Below, piece after piece: positions 49,832-59,564 of a DNA stretch of 64,000 bases. Positions within the stretch are counted from its first letter, which is position 1. Each line of letters opens with the position of its first letter. The notes beneath the pieces were generated by a model. The model ran no database searches. It was given only the letters and a program-made list of their open reading frames with translations, and was not told the DNA's origin. The stretch comes from Bacillota bacterium (lineage in GTDB: Bacteria > Bacillota > Clostridia > Oscillospirales > Acutalibacteraceae), in NCBI GenBank assembly GCA_023418995.1, contig JAEZYP010000070.1, positions 48,071 through 112,070 of the forward strand, given 5' to 3'. The translations under genes and the position numbers were made by a program.

Positions 49832-49892
49832 ATTATATCTGATTTTAAATTTAAAATCAACATTTAGACTTAAAATTTTCGAACAAATGTTT
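49832..49892 (-). promoter_or_regulatory. recA promoter with upstream LexA-like box
   Basis: On the minus strand TTGATT (49855-49860), a 17-nt spacer and TATAAT (49832-49837). CGAAC-AAAT-GTTT (plus, 49880-49892) matches the Firmicute LexA box CGAAC-N4-GTTCG except in the right half and overlaps the prmC stop codon. It lies about 20 bp upstream of the -35, farther than usual. A hairpin (CACACGG/CCGTGTG) lies in the recA 5' leader near 49773-49798. Confidence 0.6.
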
Positions 49893-50745
49893 AAATATAT
49901 TTACGAATACCGACGACAACCCGCTCGATTCCGTTAAAATCCCGATAAATTCCGATCTCGGTTAGCCCTGCTTGTTCAAACAGGGTACGGACATCCTCAG
50001 CCTGCCCTTCCCCGATTTCCACCGCGGCGATTCCGCCCGGTTTTAATCCGGGAATCCACAGCCGTGCGATCGCACGGTAAAAATCCAGACCGTCCGCTCC
50101 GCCTGCCAGCGCCGTTTGCGGCTCTCTCTTTACCTCGGCCTGGAGCCCGGCAAGCTCGACCTCTTTTACGTAAGGCGGGTTGGAAACGATGCCGTCCAAG
50201 CCGCAAAAGTGCGCCGCGCTTTTGGGATCAAGGATATCCAGCCGAAGAGGCGTAACATTCTCATACCCCGTTTCTTCACAGTTACGCGCCAGAAAAGCGT
50301 AGGCCTCCCCATACAGCTCCGCCGCGGTGATTTCAGAATCGGGCAGCAGGGAAGCAAGGCCGAGCGCCACAGCGCCTGTTCCGGAGCAAAGGTCGATAAT
50401 ACGCGGCGACAGATGTTTTTTCAGAAGGTCAGCCGCCGTTTGCACCAGCAGCTCGGTCTCCTCGCGCGGGATGAGCACCCCCTCGCCGACGGCAAGCTCC
50501 AAATTCAAAAACGGCCATCTGCCTAAAATATACTGGAGCGGCCTCCCGGAAGCACGCTCCTCAATCATCTGAATGTATTCCTCTTTTTTTTCTTCCCCGG
50601 CAGCTTGGCCGGAACGCAGAATCAGCTGCTGGCGGTTAAGCCCAAATACCCATTTTATCAGGCAGGCGGCGTCAAACGCGGGACTTTCGTTTCCCGCCTC
50701 CGCCAGCCTGCCTTTACCCAGGTGATAAATTTCACCGATTGTCAT
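49891..50745 (-). CDS. prmC: Release factor glutamine methyltransferase PrmC
   Basis: Methylates the GGQ glutamine of peptide chain release factors. It is 284 residues: N-terminal helical domain, SAM site IDLCSGTGAVALGLA and catalytic SNPPYVK. In many Clostridia it sits between the DUF1385 gene and prfA; here DUF1385 precedes it but recA follows. Confidence 0.93.
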   Translation of the reverse strand: MTIGEIYHLGKGRLAEAGNESPAFDAACLIKWVFGLNRQQLILRSGQAAGEEKKEEYIQMIEERASGRPLQYILGRWPFLNLELAVGEGVLIPREETELLVQTAADLLKKHLSPRIIDLCSGTGAVALGLASLLPDSEITAAELYGEAYAFLARNCEETGYENVTPLRLDILDPKSAAHFCGLDGIVSNPPYVKEVELAGLQAEVKREPQTALAGGADGLDFYRAIARLWIPGLKPGGIAAVEIGEGQAEDVRTLFEQAGLTEIGIYRDFNGIERVVVGIRKYI

Positions 50746-50763
50746 TTTTTATGCCCCCAGCAA

Positions 50764-51708
50764 TTACAGGCTGATTTTATCCTCGCCGTTTTCCGGAATT
50801 ACCTGCTCCATCGCGGCAATGGCTACCTCGATCATGCTGTCGTCCGGCTCCTTTGTGGTAATGCGCTGCACCCACAAACCGGGCGCAGAAATAATTCGCG
50901 TCAGCGTATTGTCGTGCCTGCCGCAGAGGCGGATAAACTCATAGCCGATCCCGACGATGAGCGGAATGCACAGAATTTTCGTAATTGTTCGCAGAAACGG
51001 ATTGGAAAACGGGATAAAGAACCCCACGATAATCCCCAAAAGCAGCATAATAACGATAAAGCTCGTTCCGCAGCGCGGATGAAACCGGGTGTGACGGCGA
51101 ACATTCTCCACAGTGAGCTCCTCGTTGTTTTCATAACAGAAAATTGTTTTATGTTCCGCCCCGTGGTATTGAAACAGCCGCCGAATCTCCGGCATACGGG
51201 AGCAAAGAATGATGTACACAAGAAAAATCAGGATACGCATAACACCCTCCGTAAGGGAGCGCCACTGCTCTACGGCACCGCCCAGATTGCGGATCAGGTT
51301 GAAGATTACGGTAGGCAGCATAAAAAACAGACCAATGGCAAGCAGCAGTCCAAGCACGGTGGACGCCCCCATGATAACATTCATGATCTGATCGCCGAAG
51401 GTTTTTTTGACCCAAATATCGAATTTGGTCGGCTCCTCGTCATCCAGCCCGGCCTTCTCCACAGACATGGAGAGCGCCTTGTAGCCCATGGAGAGTGAAT
51501 CAAGCATTCCCGCGACTCCGCGCAGAAGCGGCAGCTTCATAAATGGATATTTATCCCGCAGGGAATCGGTCTTCATCTCCTCCGTGGAAACGGTTCCGTC
51601 CGGCATACGGATGGCAACACTGGTCTTTTTCGGACCGCGCATGAGGATTCCCTCCACGAGAGCCTGACCTCCGATAGAGGTGATGCATTTGGTCTTTTCT
51701 CTAGCCAT
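50764..51708 (-). CDS. DUF1385 (YqhQ-like) membrane protein
   Basis: A conserved protein of unknown function, 314 residues. The family signature GGQALVEGILMRGP is at residues 13-26, several hydrophobic helices span about 95-240, and YHGAEHKTIFCYE is a likely metal-binding motif. It overlaps the histidine kinase gene end by 8 nt. The usual genomic link with prmC is kept. Confidence 0.9.
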   Translation of the reverse strand: MAREKTKCITSIGGQALVEGILMRGPKKTSVAIRMPDGTVSTEEMKTDSLRDKYPFMKLPLLRGVAGMLDSLSMGYKALSMSVEKAGLDDEEPTKFDIWVKKTFGDQIMNVIMGASTVLGLLLAIGLFFMLPTVIFNLIRNLGGAVEQWRSLTEGVMRILIFLVYIILCSRMPEIRRLFQYHGAEHKTIFCYENNEELTVENVRRHTRFHPRCGTSFIVIMLLLGIIVGFFIPFSNPFLRTITKILCIPLIVGIGYEFIRLCGRHDNTLTRIISAPGLWVQRITTKEPDDSMIEVAIAAMEQVIPENGEDKISL

Positions 51709-53170
51709 TTATTTCTGAATTCCTTTCTTCATTTCCTGCTTCAGCGGGGCTTGACTTATCCTCAATTCGCCTGAGCGTGGGGATAAGTATGGTCACCGCG
51801 GTGCCGACATTTTCCTGACTTTCGATATCTAGCCGCCCGGAATGAAGCGCCATAATCTCGTCCGCCAGAGCAAGACCGATACCGGAGCCGCGAATTGTCT
51901 GGTTTGCCTTATAAAATTTCTTTTTTACGTTGGGAAGGTGCTTCGCCGGGATTCCGCATCCGTTGTCACTGATGACAACACGGATGAAGCTCTCGATTTC
52001 GGACGCGGTAACGCTGATCGTACCGCCCTCGTTCGTATATTTCAGCGCGTTGTCGATAACGTTGATAAACACCTGACGCAGCCGGTTGATGTCGCCCAGC
52101 ACAGGCGAAAGCATCGCGGGCTCTTCATAGAGCAGGAACTTGCCCTCCACCTTGGCGCGCTCGCTGAACATATAAACCGCCTCGCCCAGCTCGGCAAGAA
52201 TATCGATTTTGTCCATTGTCAGCGTCATGCGCCCGCTCTGCATACGGGAAAAATCCAGAAGCTCCTCCACGATACCGGAAAGCCGTTCGGATTCATGGAT
52301 AATAATCCCCATGCCGCGGTCGATAGTATCCTGGTCGCTCTCCCCGCTCTGCATAGTCTCCGCCCATCCCTTTATCGCGGTGAGCGGTGTGCGCAGCTCA
52401 TGGGAAACCGAGGAGATAAAATCATTTTTCATTTTGTCTGCCGCTCCAAGCTCATCCGCCATATCATTGATGGTGTCACAGAGCTGACCGACCTCATCGT
52501 CGGTGGTTTTTCGGATTCTGGCTTTAAAATCACCCTGCGCGATGCGCTTTGCGGTCGCGCCGATTTCCTTAATCGGGGTGATGATTGATTTCATAAAGTA
52601 ATAGCTCGAAATAATAATAAACAAGATAATGACCAGCCCCGCCAGAATCAGAAAGCCAACAACAAGGAATACCTGCTTGTCTGCATCCGCCAGCGAAACC
52701 ACATAGCGAACGGCGCCTACAAAGCCACCGTTGTCGTTCCGCATTACACGGGTGACCGCCATCACCTTCTCGCCGCTGGTCAGCGACCCCGTCCAGGTGC
52801 CGTAGCCGCCCTTATCCTCCTGGGCCAGCTTATAATCGGGCATCGGCTGGGTCTGATCGGGCGCGAAACCGACGGAGGTAATGATAATTTGGCCGTTGGC
52901 GTTAAAAACCATCAGCTCCATACTCTCTTTATTCGGGAAGTTTTCCACGTAGCTACGTGCCGCTGTGCTGAACTCGTGCGGCGATTTTCTTCCGTAATCG
53001 GCAAACACGTTGGTCAGCTCGCCGGAGCGTCCGTTAATTGCCTGCTGAATCCCATTATACACATAACTCCGCACCACGATCGACAGGGTCAGAATCAGGG
53101 TAATTAATATTACAAGTATAACACCCAGACTATTTAATAGCCAGCGCCTTATAATACCGGTTGTTTTCAT
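51701..53170 (-). CDS. Sensor histidine kinase with HAMP domain
   Basis: A 489-residue membrane kinase: TM1 about 12-34, extracellular region about 35-165, TM2 about 168-192, HAMP, then HisKA with FISSVSHELRTPLTAIKGW (His257) and HATPase with NALKYTNEGG and GIGLALADEI. The preceding gene encodes its response regulator, 46 nt away. The signal is unknown; location before cell-envelope and DNA-repair genes gives no clear hint. Confidence 0.93.
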   Translation of the reverse strand: MKTTGIIRRWLLNSLGVILVILITLILTLSIVVRSYVYNGIQQAINGRSGELTNVFADYGRKSPHEFSTAARSYVENFPNKESMELMVFNANGQIIITSVGFAPDQTQPMPDYKLAQEDKGGYGTWTGSLTSGEKVMAVTRVMRNDNGGFVGAVRYVVSLADADKQVFLVVGFLILAGLVIILFIIISSYYFMKSIITPIKEIGATAKRIAQGDFKARIRKTTDDEVGQLCDTINDMADELGAADKMKNDFISSVSHELRTPLTAIKGWAETMQSGESDQDTIDRGMGIIIHESERLSGIVEELLDFSRMQSGRMTLTMDKIDILAELGEAVYMFSERAKVEGKFLLYEEPAMLSPVLGDINRLRQVFINVIDNALKYTNEGGTISVTASEIESFIRVVISDNGCGIPAKHLPNVKKKFYKANQTIRGSGIGLALADEIMALHSGRLDIESQENVGTAVTILIPTLRRIEDKSSPAEAGNEERNSEING

Positions 53171-53216
53171 TCCTGACCTCCCTTTCGGATTACGGTTTGC
53201 CGTCCTGAAAAAAGGT

Positions 53217-53921
53217 TCAGGCTTCCCACTTATAGCCCAAACCCCAGACCGTTACGATATGCTTTGGGTTGGACGGCTCATCCTCCACCTTCATTCGAAG
53301 CCGGCGGATATTCACATCCACAATTTTCTCTTCGCCAAAATAAGCTTCTCCCCACACATGCTTCAGCACATCCGTGCGATCCAGCGCTGTGCCGGGATTA
53401 GAAAAGAAATACTCCATAATTTGAAACTCCACCTGCGTCAGCTCAATCGGAACGCCCCGCTTCATCAGCGTGCGGTTGCGCAGGTTCAGGGAGAATTCGC
53501 CGGAGCGGATTTCCTCCTTAAAGTTGTTTTCATTTCTCATCTGCTCCAGGGCAACACGGCGGTAAACGGCATCCACCCTGGCGACCAGCTCGCTCGGGCT
53601 GAACGGCTTGGTAACGTAATCGTCCGCGCCCATCATCAGACCGCTTACCTTATCCATCTCCTGTGTGCGCGCGGTCAGCAAAATAATGCCGATCGAGTTG
53701 CTTTTCTGGCGAAGCTCTCTGCAAACCGCCAGTCCGTCGTATTTTCCGGGCATCATAATATCGAGGACGGCAACGTCAATATTGCCGCCTTCCCGGTTAT
53801 AAATTTCAAGGGCCTCTTCTCCGTTTGACGCCTCATAGGCGTCATAGCCCGCGCGTTTTAGATTTATAACGACAAATTCACGGATTGCCTGTTCGTCTTC
53901 GGCAACTAGAATTTTTTTCAT
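53217..53921 (-). CDS. OmpR/PhoB-family response regulator
   Basis: A 234-residue regulator: receiver domain with Asp54 (VLDIMMPG) as phospho-acceptor and Lys105 (TKPFSP), then a winged-helix DNA-binding domain (LTQVEFQIMEYFF, VDVNIRRLRMKVE, VWGLGYKWE). It partners the kinase at 51701-53170. The start is behind GGAGGATC. Confidence 0.95.
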   Translation of the reverse strand: MKKILVAEDEQAIREFVVINLKRAGYDAYEASNGEEALEIYNREGGNIDVAVLDIMMPGKYDGLAVCRELRQKSNSIGIILLTARTQEMDKVSGLMMGADDYVTKPFSPSELVARVDAVYRRVALEQMRNENNFKEEIRSGEFSLNLRNRTLMKRGVPIELTQVEFQIMEYFFSNPGTALDRTDVLKHVWGEAYFGEEKIVDVNIRRLRMKVEDEPSNPKHIVTVWGLGYKWEA

Positions 53922-53988
53922 GCCCGATCCTCCATTTATTGTAATTAACCGTTTTCTCTCGCAGAAAAGCCGTGCCTGTGGGAGTCCT

Positions 53989-55329
53989 CTAATCTGAATT
54001 AATTAATTTGAAGCTGGCCTTCACATCGCCTGCCCGTAACGACAGCGCATGCTCCGGCGTCGGGCAGCTCGCAGCGAACACCAGATTATCGGATTGCATC
54101 AGCTCAAAAAATCCGGCTGTTCCAAGCTGTTCCCTCCATTCCTGATTTGTAAAAACCTCAATTTTCAGCAGTGGCTTTCCGAGAGAGCCCGCAGATTTTT
54201 TCTTTGCGGCTATCCATTCATAAAATGTGATGGTACGCGTTGCCGTATCCGTTTTTGTCGTAATTTTCCCCCGCCACATATCCGGCACAAGAAACCAGTA
54301 GCCGTCTGAATAATCAATCACCATACTCATGACGCGCACAAAGGTGCTGTTCTGCGTATCGTAGCGGTGCCAGTTGGTCAGGTACGCCGCGTCATCCGCA
54401 GTTGTTCCGGAATAACCCGGCATCAGGTTTACAATAGGAACTTCAATGATTTTATCTCCGTTAATATCCTTGGAAACAACCGAAGTATTCCGCAGCGTAG
54501 AATTTGCGTTTTGTGCGGCGGAATCATAGAACGGGGATTTCAGTATTTTACTCTGTTTATCCCAGTAAAGCAACTCGGTTACCAAAGCGTTTGCGCTCTT
54601 CATTCCATCCAGAATAATTCCGTTCTGCCTTTCGTTAATCAACCCGGTCTGCACCGAGGTATACTTGGTAACTCCGCTGTCCAGCCGGCAGGAACCGATC
54701 ATTTCGGCAACATTGTTTTTTATGGAATACAGCCGAGCCAGCGCGGGCTGGTCGCCCACACTTACATTTGCGGTGAAAATTTCATCCTTGCTGTCGCCGT
54801 CAAAATCCATGACCGCCATTTCGGTGTAGCTTTGGTCCAGCTTCAGCTCATTCATCCTGCCGCCCTTATAATAGTAGACGCAGATTGTACTGGTATTGTT
54901 CAGGCTGCTTCCCCAGCCTACAATAACCTCATCCTTTCCGTCGCCGTTCAGGTCGCCGAAGCAAACCTTATCCACCTGCGCGGCCGGATTGTTGAAGAAG
55001 CCCATGTCCGCCCATTTTCCGTCTTTTTTCATGAACATGATATTGGTACCGGAGGTATCATCGTCGCCCTTCTGGTAAATCGCCATGGCTTCTTCGCTAC
55101 TGTCTCCGCTGATATCGTGGGTAATAATCGCGGAGCGGTAGCTTCCGCTTCGCGGATATTTCAGGGTCATTTTATCGCCTGCCTTGCTTAAAAGCAGGTT
55201 ATGAATATCTGCCTTTTCTCCGGTGGGCTTCGGCGGCTTCATGAGCGTCTGCGCGTCCAGCCCGGCAAAGGAGCAGCCGGAAAGCAAAACCGACAGCACA
55301 AGCGCCGCAGCGACAGCTTTCAGCTTCAT
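53989..55329 (-). CDS. Lipoprotein with FG-GAP/VCBS-like repeats
   Basis: A 446-residue exported lipoprotein: signal peptide ending LLSGCS, start ATG 55329. Repeats with Ca-binding-like loops are visible: DLNGDGKDEVIVG, DFDGDSKDEIFTA and DINGDKIIEVP, giving a partial beta-propeller. It may sense or bind at the cell surface. It lies 67 nt upstream of the response regulator gene on the same strand, so it might be an accessory of that two-component system. Function unknown. Confidence 0.8.
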   Translation of the reverse strand: MKLKAVAAALVLSVLLSGCSFAGLDAQTLMKPPKPTGEKADIHNLLLSKAGDKMTLKYPRSGSYRSAIITHDISGDSSEEAMAIYQKGDDDTSGTNIMFMKKDGKWADMGFFNNPAAQVDKVCFGDLNGDGKDEVIVGWGSSLNNTSTICVYYYKGGRMNELKLDQSYTEMAVMDFDGDSKDEIFTANVSVGDQPALARLYSIKNNVAEMIGSCRLDSGVTKYTSVQTGLINERQNGIILDGMKSANALVTELLYWDKQSKILKSPFYDSAAQNANSTLRNTSVVSKDINGDKIIEVPIVNLMPGYSGTTADDAAYLTNWHRYDTQNSTFVRVMSMVIDYSDGYWFLVPDMWRGKITTKTDTATRTITFYEWIAAKKKSAGSLGKPLLKIEVFTNQEWREQLGTAGFFELMQSDNLVFAASCPTPEHALSLRAGDVKASFKLINSD

Positions 55330-55516
55330 TTCACCACACCCCTTCCGAATATACTCGTCATTTATTATATCATTAAGCACTTAAAAAAAACAGTACCAAA
55401 ACTGTAACAAATACTTCCTGACTCAGAAGCGGAGCGCGCCGGAGAGTTCCTTTCCAAAGCGCTAGTCCGGGAGTATTTGACAAAAGCCTACAGCTTCTGC
55501 CGATTCTGTCAAAACA

Positions 55517-55545
55517 TTGACTTTATTTTAACAAGCTGTTATAAT
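55517..55545 (+). promoter_or_regulatory. Promoter of the panT-coaX unit
   Basis: TTGACT (55517-55522), a 17-nt spacer and TATAAT (55540-55545), about 47 nt before the likely transcript start codon at 55600. The remainder of the divergent gap (55330-55516) shows no clear gene or RNA. Confidence 0.8.
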
Positions 55546-55599
55546 AAAGCGGAAATTTGCGCTGTATCCGATTACGGAACAGCAGCAGGAGGAATAAAA

Positions 55600-56244
55600 A
55601 TGAATAAACAATCCGCAAAGTACAGGGACCTTGTGCTCACGGCGCTGTTTGGCGCCATCATCATTCTGCTGGCTTTTACGCCGTTTGGGTTTATCCAGCT
55701 GGTGATTATTAAAGCCACGATCATTCACATCCCGGTTATTATCGGATCAATCCTGCTCGGGCCGAAGCGCGGCGCGATCTTAGGAGGGCTCTTCGGCTTA
55801 ACCAGCTTTTTGAGCAACCTCATGACGCCGACCGTTCTTTCGTTTGCGTTCTGCCCGCTCATTCCGGTTCCGGGAACGACCGGCGGAAGTCCGCTGGCCC
55901 TGATTGTCTGCTTTATCCCCAGAATTCTGGTGGGCATTGTTCCGTATTACGTCTATCAGCTGATACAAAAGCTGCTGAAGAATAACTCCAAGGGAGAATA
56001 CCTCTCCCTGCTGCTCGGCGGTATTTCAGGCGCGCTCACCAACACAATTTGCGTAATGGGCTTAATCTTTCTGCTTTTTCAAGAGGCTTACGCCACGGCA
56101 AAGTCCATTCCGGTAAACGCAGTGGCAGGCGTTGTGCTTGGCATTGTGGGAACCAACGGCATTCCGGAAGCCCTTGTGGCCGCTGTGATTACCGTCGCGG
56201 TGTGCAAACCACTTTTACAGCTTCGCAGAAAGAAGAGCGTTTAA
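55600..56244 (+). CDS. ECF transporter S component, probable pantothenate transporter (PanT-like)
   Basis: A 214-residue membrane protein with about six helices, resembling ECF substrate-capture subunits (LVIIKATIIHIPVIIGSILLG split, GAILGGLFGLTSFLSN). The start is ATG 55600 behind AGCAGGAGG. It is followed 25 nt later by coaX, the enzyme that phosphorylates pantothenate, so pantothenate is the likely substrate. The energising EcfA/T subunits are not in the window. Confidence 0.82.
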   Translation: MNKQSAKYRDLVLTALFGAIIILLAFTPFGFIQLVIIKATIIHIPVIIGSILLGPKRGAILGGLFGLTSFLSNLMTPTVLSFAFCPLIPVPGTTGGSPLALIVCFIPRILVGIVPYYVYQLIQKLLKNNSKGEYLSLLLGGISGALTNTICVMGLIFLLFQEAYATAKSIPVNAVAGVVLGIVGTNGIPEALVAAVITVAVCKPLLQLRRKKSV

Positions 56245-56269
56245 TTCGAATAGAAATGAGTGCTGAACC

Positions 56270-57037
56270 ATGATTCTTGCCGTCGACATTGGCAATACCA
56301 ATATCGTTCTGGGCCTGATGGATGAAAAAGGAATCCATTTCAATGCCCGCCTTTCCACCGACCGCACCAAAACCAGCGACGAATATTCCATTCTGGTGCA
56401 AAGCCTGTTTCTGGTAAACCTCTGTGATATTTCCGCCATTGAGGGCGCGATTATATCCTCGGTGGTACCGGAGCTTTCGGGGGTGATGCAGACCGCCGTA
56501 AAAAAAGTTACAGGAAAGCATTCGCTTATCCTCGGCTCTGGCGTCAAAACAGGGCTGAACATCCTGACCGATAATCCGGCACAGTTGGGCAGTGACCTTG
56601 TGGCCGGAGCCGTCGCCGCGGCGGCGGAATACCCAAAGCCGACGCTGATTTTTGATATGGGCACCGCCACCACGCTTTCCGTTATCGATTCACGCGGCAG
56701 CTTTACCGGTTACATGATTATTCCCGGTGTGCGCCTTGCGGTGGAGGCTCTCTCCCGATGCACCGCGCAGCTTCCTCATATCCGTCTGGAAGCCCCGAAA
56801 AAACTTGCGGGCACCAACACGGTGGACGGCATGAGAAGCGGAGCGATATACGGTAATGCAGCCATGCTTGACGGACTGATCTCCCGCATGGAGGAGGAGC
56901 TGGGGCAAAAGCCGACGGTCGTGGCAACCGGCGGAATGATTCCGTACATTACGCCATACTGCAAAAGCGAGATCATATCCGACCCGGAGTTGATATTGAA
57001 GGGTCTGTATCTCATTTATAAGAAAAACATTAAATAA
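56270..57037 (+). CDS. coaX: Type III pantothenate kinase
   Basis: First enzyme of coenzyme A synthesis. It is 255 residues of the acetate/sugar-kinase-like fold: LAVDIGNTNIVLG at the N-terminus, GSDLVAGAVAA and FDMGTATTLSVID for the phosphate and pantothenate sites, and GGMIPYI near the end. A terminator follows. Confidence 0.95.
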   Translation: MILAVDIGNTNIVLGLMDEKGIHFNARLSTDRTKTSDEYSILVQSLFLVNLCDISAIEGAIISSVVPELSGVMQTAVKKVTGKHSLILGSGVKTGLNILTDNPAQLGSDLVAGAVAAAAEYPKPTLIFDMGTATTLSVIDSRGSFTGYMIIPGVRLAVEALSRCTAQLPHIRLEAPKKLAGTNTVDGMRSGAIYGNAAMLDGLISRMEEELGQKPTVVATGGMIPYITPYCKSEIISDPELILKGLYLIYKKNIK

Positions 57038-57049
57038 GCGGAATTACAT

Positions 57050-57086
57050 AAAAGAGCGGCGGTTCAAAATGAACTGCCGCTCTTTT
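57050..57086. terminator. Bidirectional terminator between coaX and ogt
   Basis: AAAAGAGCGGC (57050-57060) and GCCGCTCTTTT (57076-57086) pair with a further GTTC/GAAC around an AAAAT loop. It serves coaX on plus and ogt on minus, whose stop codon lies in it. Confidence 0.88.
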
Positions 57087-57546
57087 AAGCTTCGTGTTCC
57101 AGCCTGAGCAAATGCTCCTTTACGTCGATACCGCCCCCGTAGCCGACCATCGCGCCGTTCTTCCCGATTACGCGGTGGCAGGGCACGACGATAATCACCG
57201 GGTTGCGGTTGTTCGCCATTCCTACGGCTCTGCATGCCTTTGGATTGCCGACCTGCACGGCAATCTGCTGATAGCTGCAGGTGCTTCCGTAGGGGATCGT
57301 TTGAAGCGCTTCCCAGACCGAGAGCTGGAACGGCGTTCCTTTCAGAGAAAGCGGAAGGTCAAATACTCTCCGGCTTCCCGCGAAATATTCCTTTAACTGC
57401 CGCACCGCTTCCTTCAGCAACTCTGTTTCACACGGTTCAAAAGCCGCCACCTCTGCTTTGACAAGGGTAACCTCCGTAATTCCTGTTCCGTCCTCGGCAA
57501 TCCGCAGCCTTCCGACCGGAGAATCGTAGTAGCATATTGATTTCAT
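57085..57546 (-). CDS. ogt: Methylated-DNA-[protein]-cysteine S-methyltransferase (Ogt/AGT)
   Basis: A suicide DNA-repair protein that removes methyl groups from O6-methylguanine. It is 153 residues with active-site IVVPCHRVIG and the AVGMANNRNP helix. The start is ATG 57546 behind GGAGGAGC. The C-terminal YGGGIDVKEHLLRLE is usual for the family. Confidence 0.95.
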   Translation of the reverse strand: MKSICYYDSPVGRLRIAEDGTGITEVTLVKAEVAAFEPCETELLKEAVRQLKEYFAGSRRVFDLPLSLKGTPFQLSVWEALQTIPYGSTCSYQQIAVQVGNPKACRAVGMANNRNPVIIVVPCHRVIGKNGAMVGYGGGIDVKEHLLRLEHEA

Positions 57547-57566
57547 GGCGCTCCTCCAATTGATTT

Positions 57567-57998
57567 TTATTCTGTTTTTGATACAGCCTGGTTCTTTCTG
57601 TGAATTCCTAAGGCAAGCAGAATGCCCGGAACAGCAAAAACAGCCGGATAAGCCATGGCGAATGAATTCAGCCAGGCCCGACTCCCGCCGGTCAGCGTCA
57701 TAGAAACAAGCACCGCATAGGCAATCAAAATCAGTCCTGTCGCACCCAAAAACCATTTCCGGCAGACTTTGGGTATAGTCAAAGGAAGAATGGTATAAAA
57801 GATTACCGTAATAAAAGCGGATACGAAAAAATAAATTGCAGGTACCGCGATCAACAAGTACGCCTGTAGGAGCAAATCATAAAATTGCAGGAACGGCTTA
57901 TAATACAGCTCTTTCACAAAATAATACGCATAGCCATAGAACAGCGCGGCAGCTGCGAGATAGCCCAGACTTGAAAGGCGAATTGACGGATTTTTCAT
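57567..57998 (-). CDS. Small polytopic membrane protein, function unknown
   Basis: A 143-residue protein with four predicted helices (about 10-30, 43-72, 82-100, 110-132) and no recognised motif. It lies 20 nt upstream of ogt on the same strand with AAGGGGGC before its ATG, so the two may be co-transcribed. Confidence 0.65.
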   Translation of the reverse strand: MKNPSIRLSSLGYLAAAALFYGYAYYFVKELYYKPFLQFYDLLLQAYLLIAVPAIYFFVSAFITVIFYTILPLTIPKVCRKWFLGATGLILIAYAVLVSMTLTGGSRAWLNSFAMAYPAVFAVPGILLALGIHRKNQAVSKTE

Positions 57999-58192
57999 AC
58001 AATGCCCCCTTATAGAACGATGTGCCCAGCGGAGTATTGCGTTCTTCCCATAACTCAGCCGATTTATTACTAGATTAATTATATCCTAGTTTCAAGTGAA
58101 TGAAAAGTAGAATTCGCGAAAACAGAAAGGCGCGCAAAACAAATCCCACTGACCTTAAAAAACCGACAGGCGAGATTTACTTCGTCATGGAA

Positions 58193-59455
58193 TTATTGCC
58201 TTTGCAGGAACGGCAGCCAGCTGGTTACTTCTTTTCTTTTTTGTAATAATATAATCAAAAGCAGCAGTAAAGTGGAGACCCCACAAAACACAAAACCTGA
58301 CATTCCACCCATTTTCTCCATGACCACCCCGACACAAAAATTGCCGATCGGCGTGGAGCCCATGTTGAGAAAGGCGTAAACACTCATTACACGTCCCCGG
58401 TATTCGTCGGATGAATTCAGCTGAAATATGGAGTTTGCAATATTCATGAATATCAGGTTAAAAAATCCGATTGCGGCAATCAGAATCGCGCTCAGCCAGT
58501 ATTGGCGTGTCAGAAGGGTGAGGATCTGCAGAATTCCGGTCGCCAGTCCGCTTAAAATCAGGATACTCCGGTGAACTCCGTTTTTGCTGTAATAGGCCAT
58601 CAGCACAGCGCCCATAAACGCGCCGAACCCCGCGGTCGCCAGCAGTACTGTATAGCCGTCCGCCCCGCGCGAGAGAACCTCCTTGGCAAAGACCGGAATA
58701 ATCACATCATTGTTCATCGCAAAGGTACAAACCACCGCGGTGACCAGCACATTCAAAACCAGCGTATCATTTTTTTTGATATACCGGATACCGTCCATAA
58801 TATCCGGCAGCATATGCCCCGCCGTGCCGCCGACCAGCTTTTCCTGCACCGTAATCATAATGATACTGATAATAACGGGTACATAACTGATGGTATTGAC
58901 CAGAAAACAGAATTCCGTGCTGTATTTCAGCATAACGTATCCGCTGAGGGCGGGACCGACAATGCGCGCCAGATTTACAATGGTGGAATTCAGAGAAATC
59001 GCGTTGGTCAGGTTCTCTCTGCCGACCAGGTCGATAAAAAACGATTGCCTTGCCGGCATATCAAGTGTCTGCGTAAATCCAAACATGGTACTGAGCAAAA
59101 GGATATGCCAATACTGGATCTGTTTGGAATACGTCAGCACGGTCATAAGAACCGCCTGAAGCATAAACAGGAACTGCGTTAACAGCAGGAGCTTCTTCTT
59201 TGGGAAACGATCGACCAGCACTCCCGCAAACAGGGAAAACAGCAGCATCGGCATAAACTGGCAGACCCCGACGATTCCCACAAGAAGCGGCGATTTCGTG
59301 ATTGTATAAACAAGCCAGGTCTGCGCGGTACGCTGCATCCAGGTACCGGTGAGCGAAACACACTGTCCGAACCAGAACAGGCGGAAATTACGGTATTGCA
59401 GAGCGCGAAAGGTCGTTTTTAATATAGCAAATGGTTTTTTCAGTATAATGTTCAT
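58193..59455 (-). CDS. MFS transporter (EntS-type MFS_3 family)
   Basis: A drug/siderophore-type exporter of about 420 residues and 12 helices, with conserved YRNFRLFWFGQCVSLTGTWM and loop 2-3 motif GVLVDRFPKKKLLL. I favour ATG 59455 behind AAAGGA; an ATG at 59476 has no site. The preceding gene is the TIR-like protein, 163 nt away, with a hairpin between. Confidence 0.88.
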   Translation of the reverse strand: MNIILKKPFAILKTTFRALQYRNFRLFWFGQCVSLTGTWMQRTAQTWLVYTITKSPLLVGIVGVCQFMPMLLFSLFAGVLVDRFPKKKLLLLTQFLFMLQAVLMTVLTYSKQIQYWHILLLSTMFGFTQTLDMPARQSFFIDLVGRENLTNAISLNSTIVNLARIVGPALSGYVMLKYSTEFCFLVNTISYVPVIISIIMITVQEKLVGGTAGHMLPDIMDGIRYIKKNDTLVLNVLVTAVVCTFAMNNDVIIPVFAKEVLSRGADGYTVLLATAGFGAFMGAVLMAYYSKNGVHRSILILSGLATGILQILTLLTRQYWLSAILIAAIGFFNLIFMNIANSIFQLNSSDEYRGRVMSVYAFLNMGSTPIGNFCVGVVMEKMGGMSGFVFCGVSTLLLLLIILLQKRKEVTSWLPFLQRQ

Positions 59456-59564
59456 CGCTATCCTTTGTGGCGGCATTCTATTAGTAATTCCTTTATTATA
59501 GCACCGTAAACGCGTTTTGTGTCTAATTTATATCCATGTTTTTTATAATTGCTTATAACAGATT

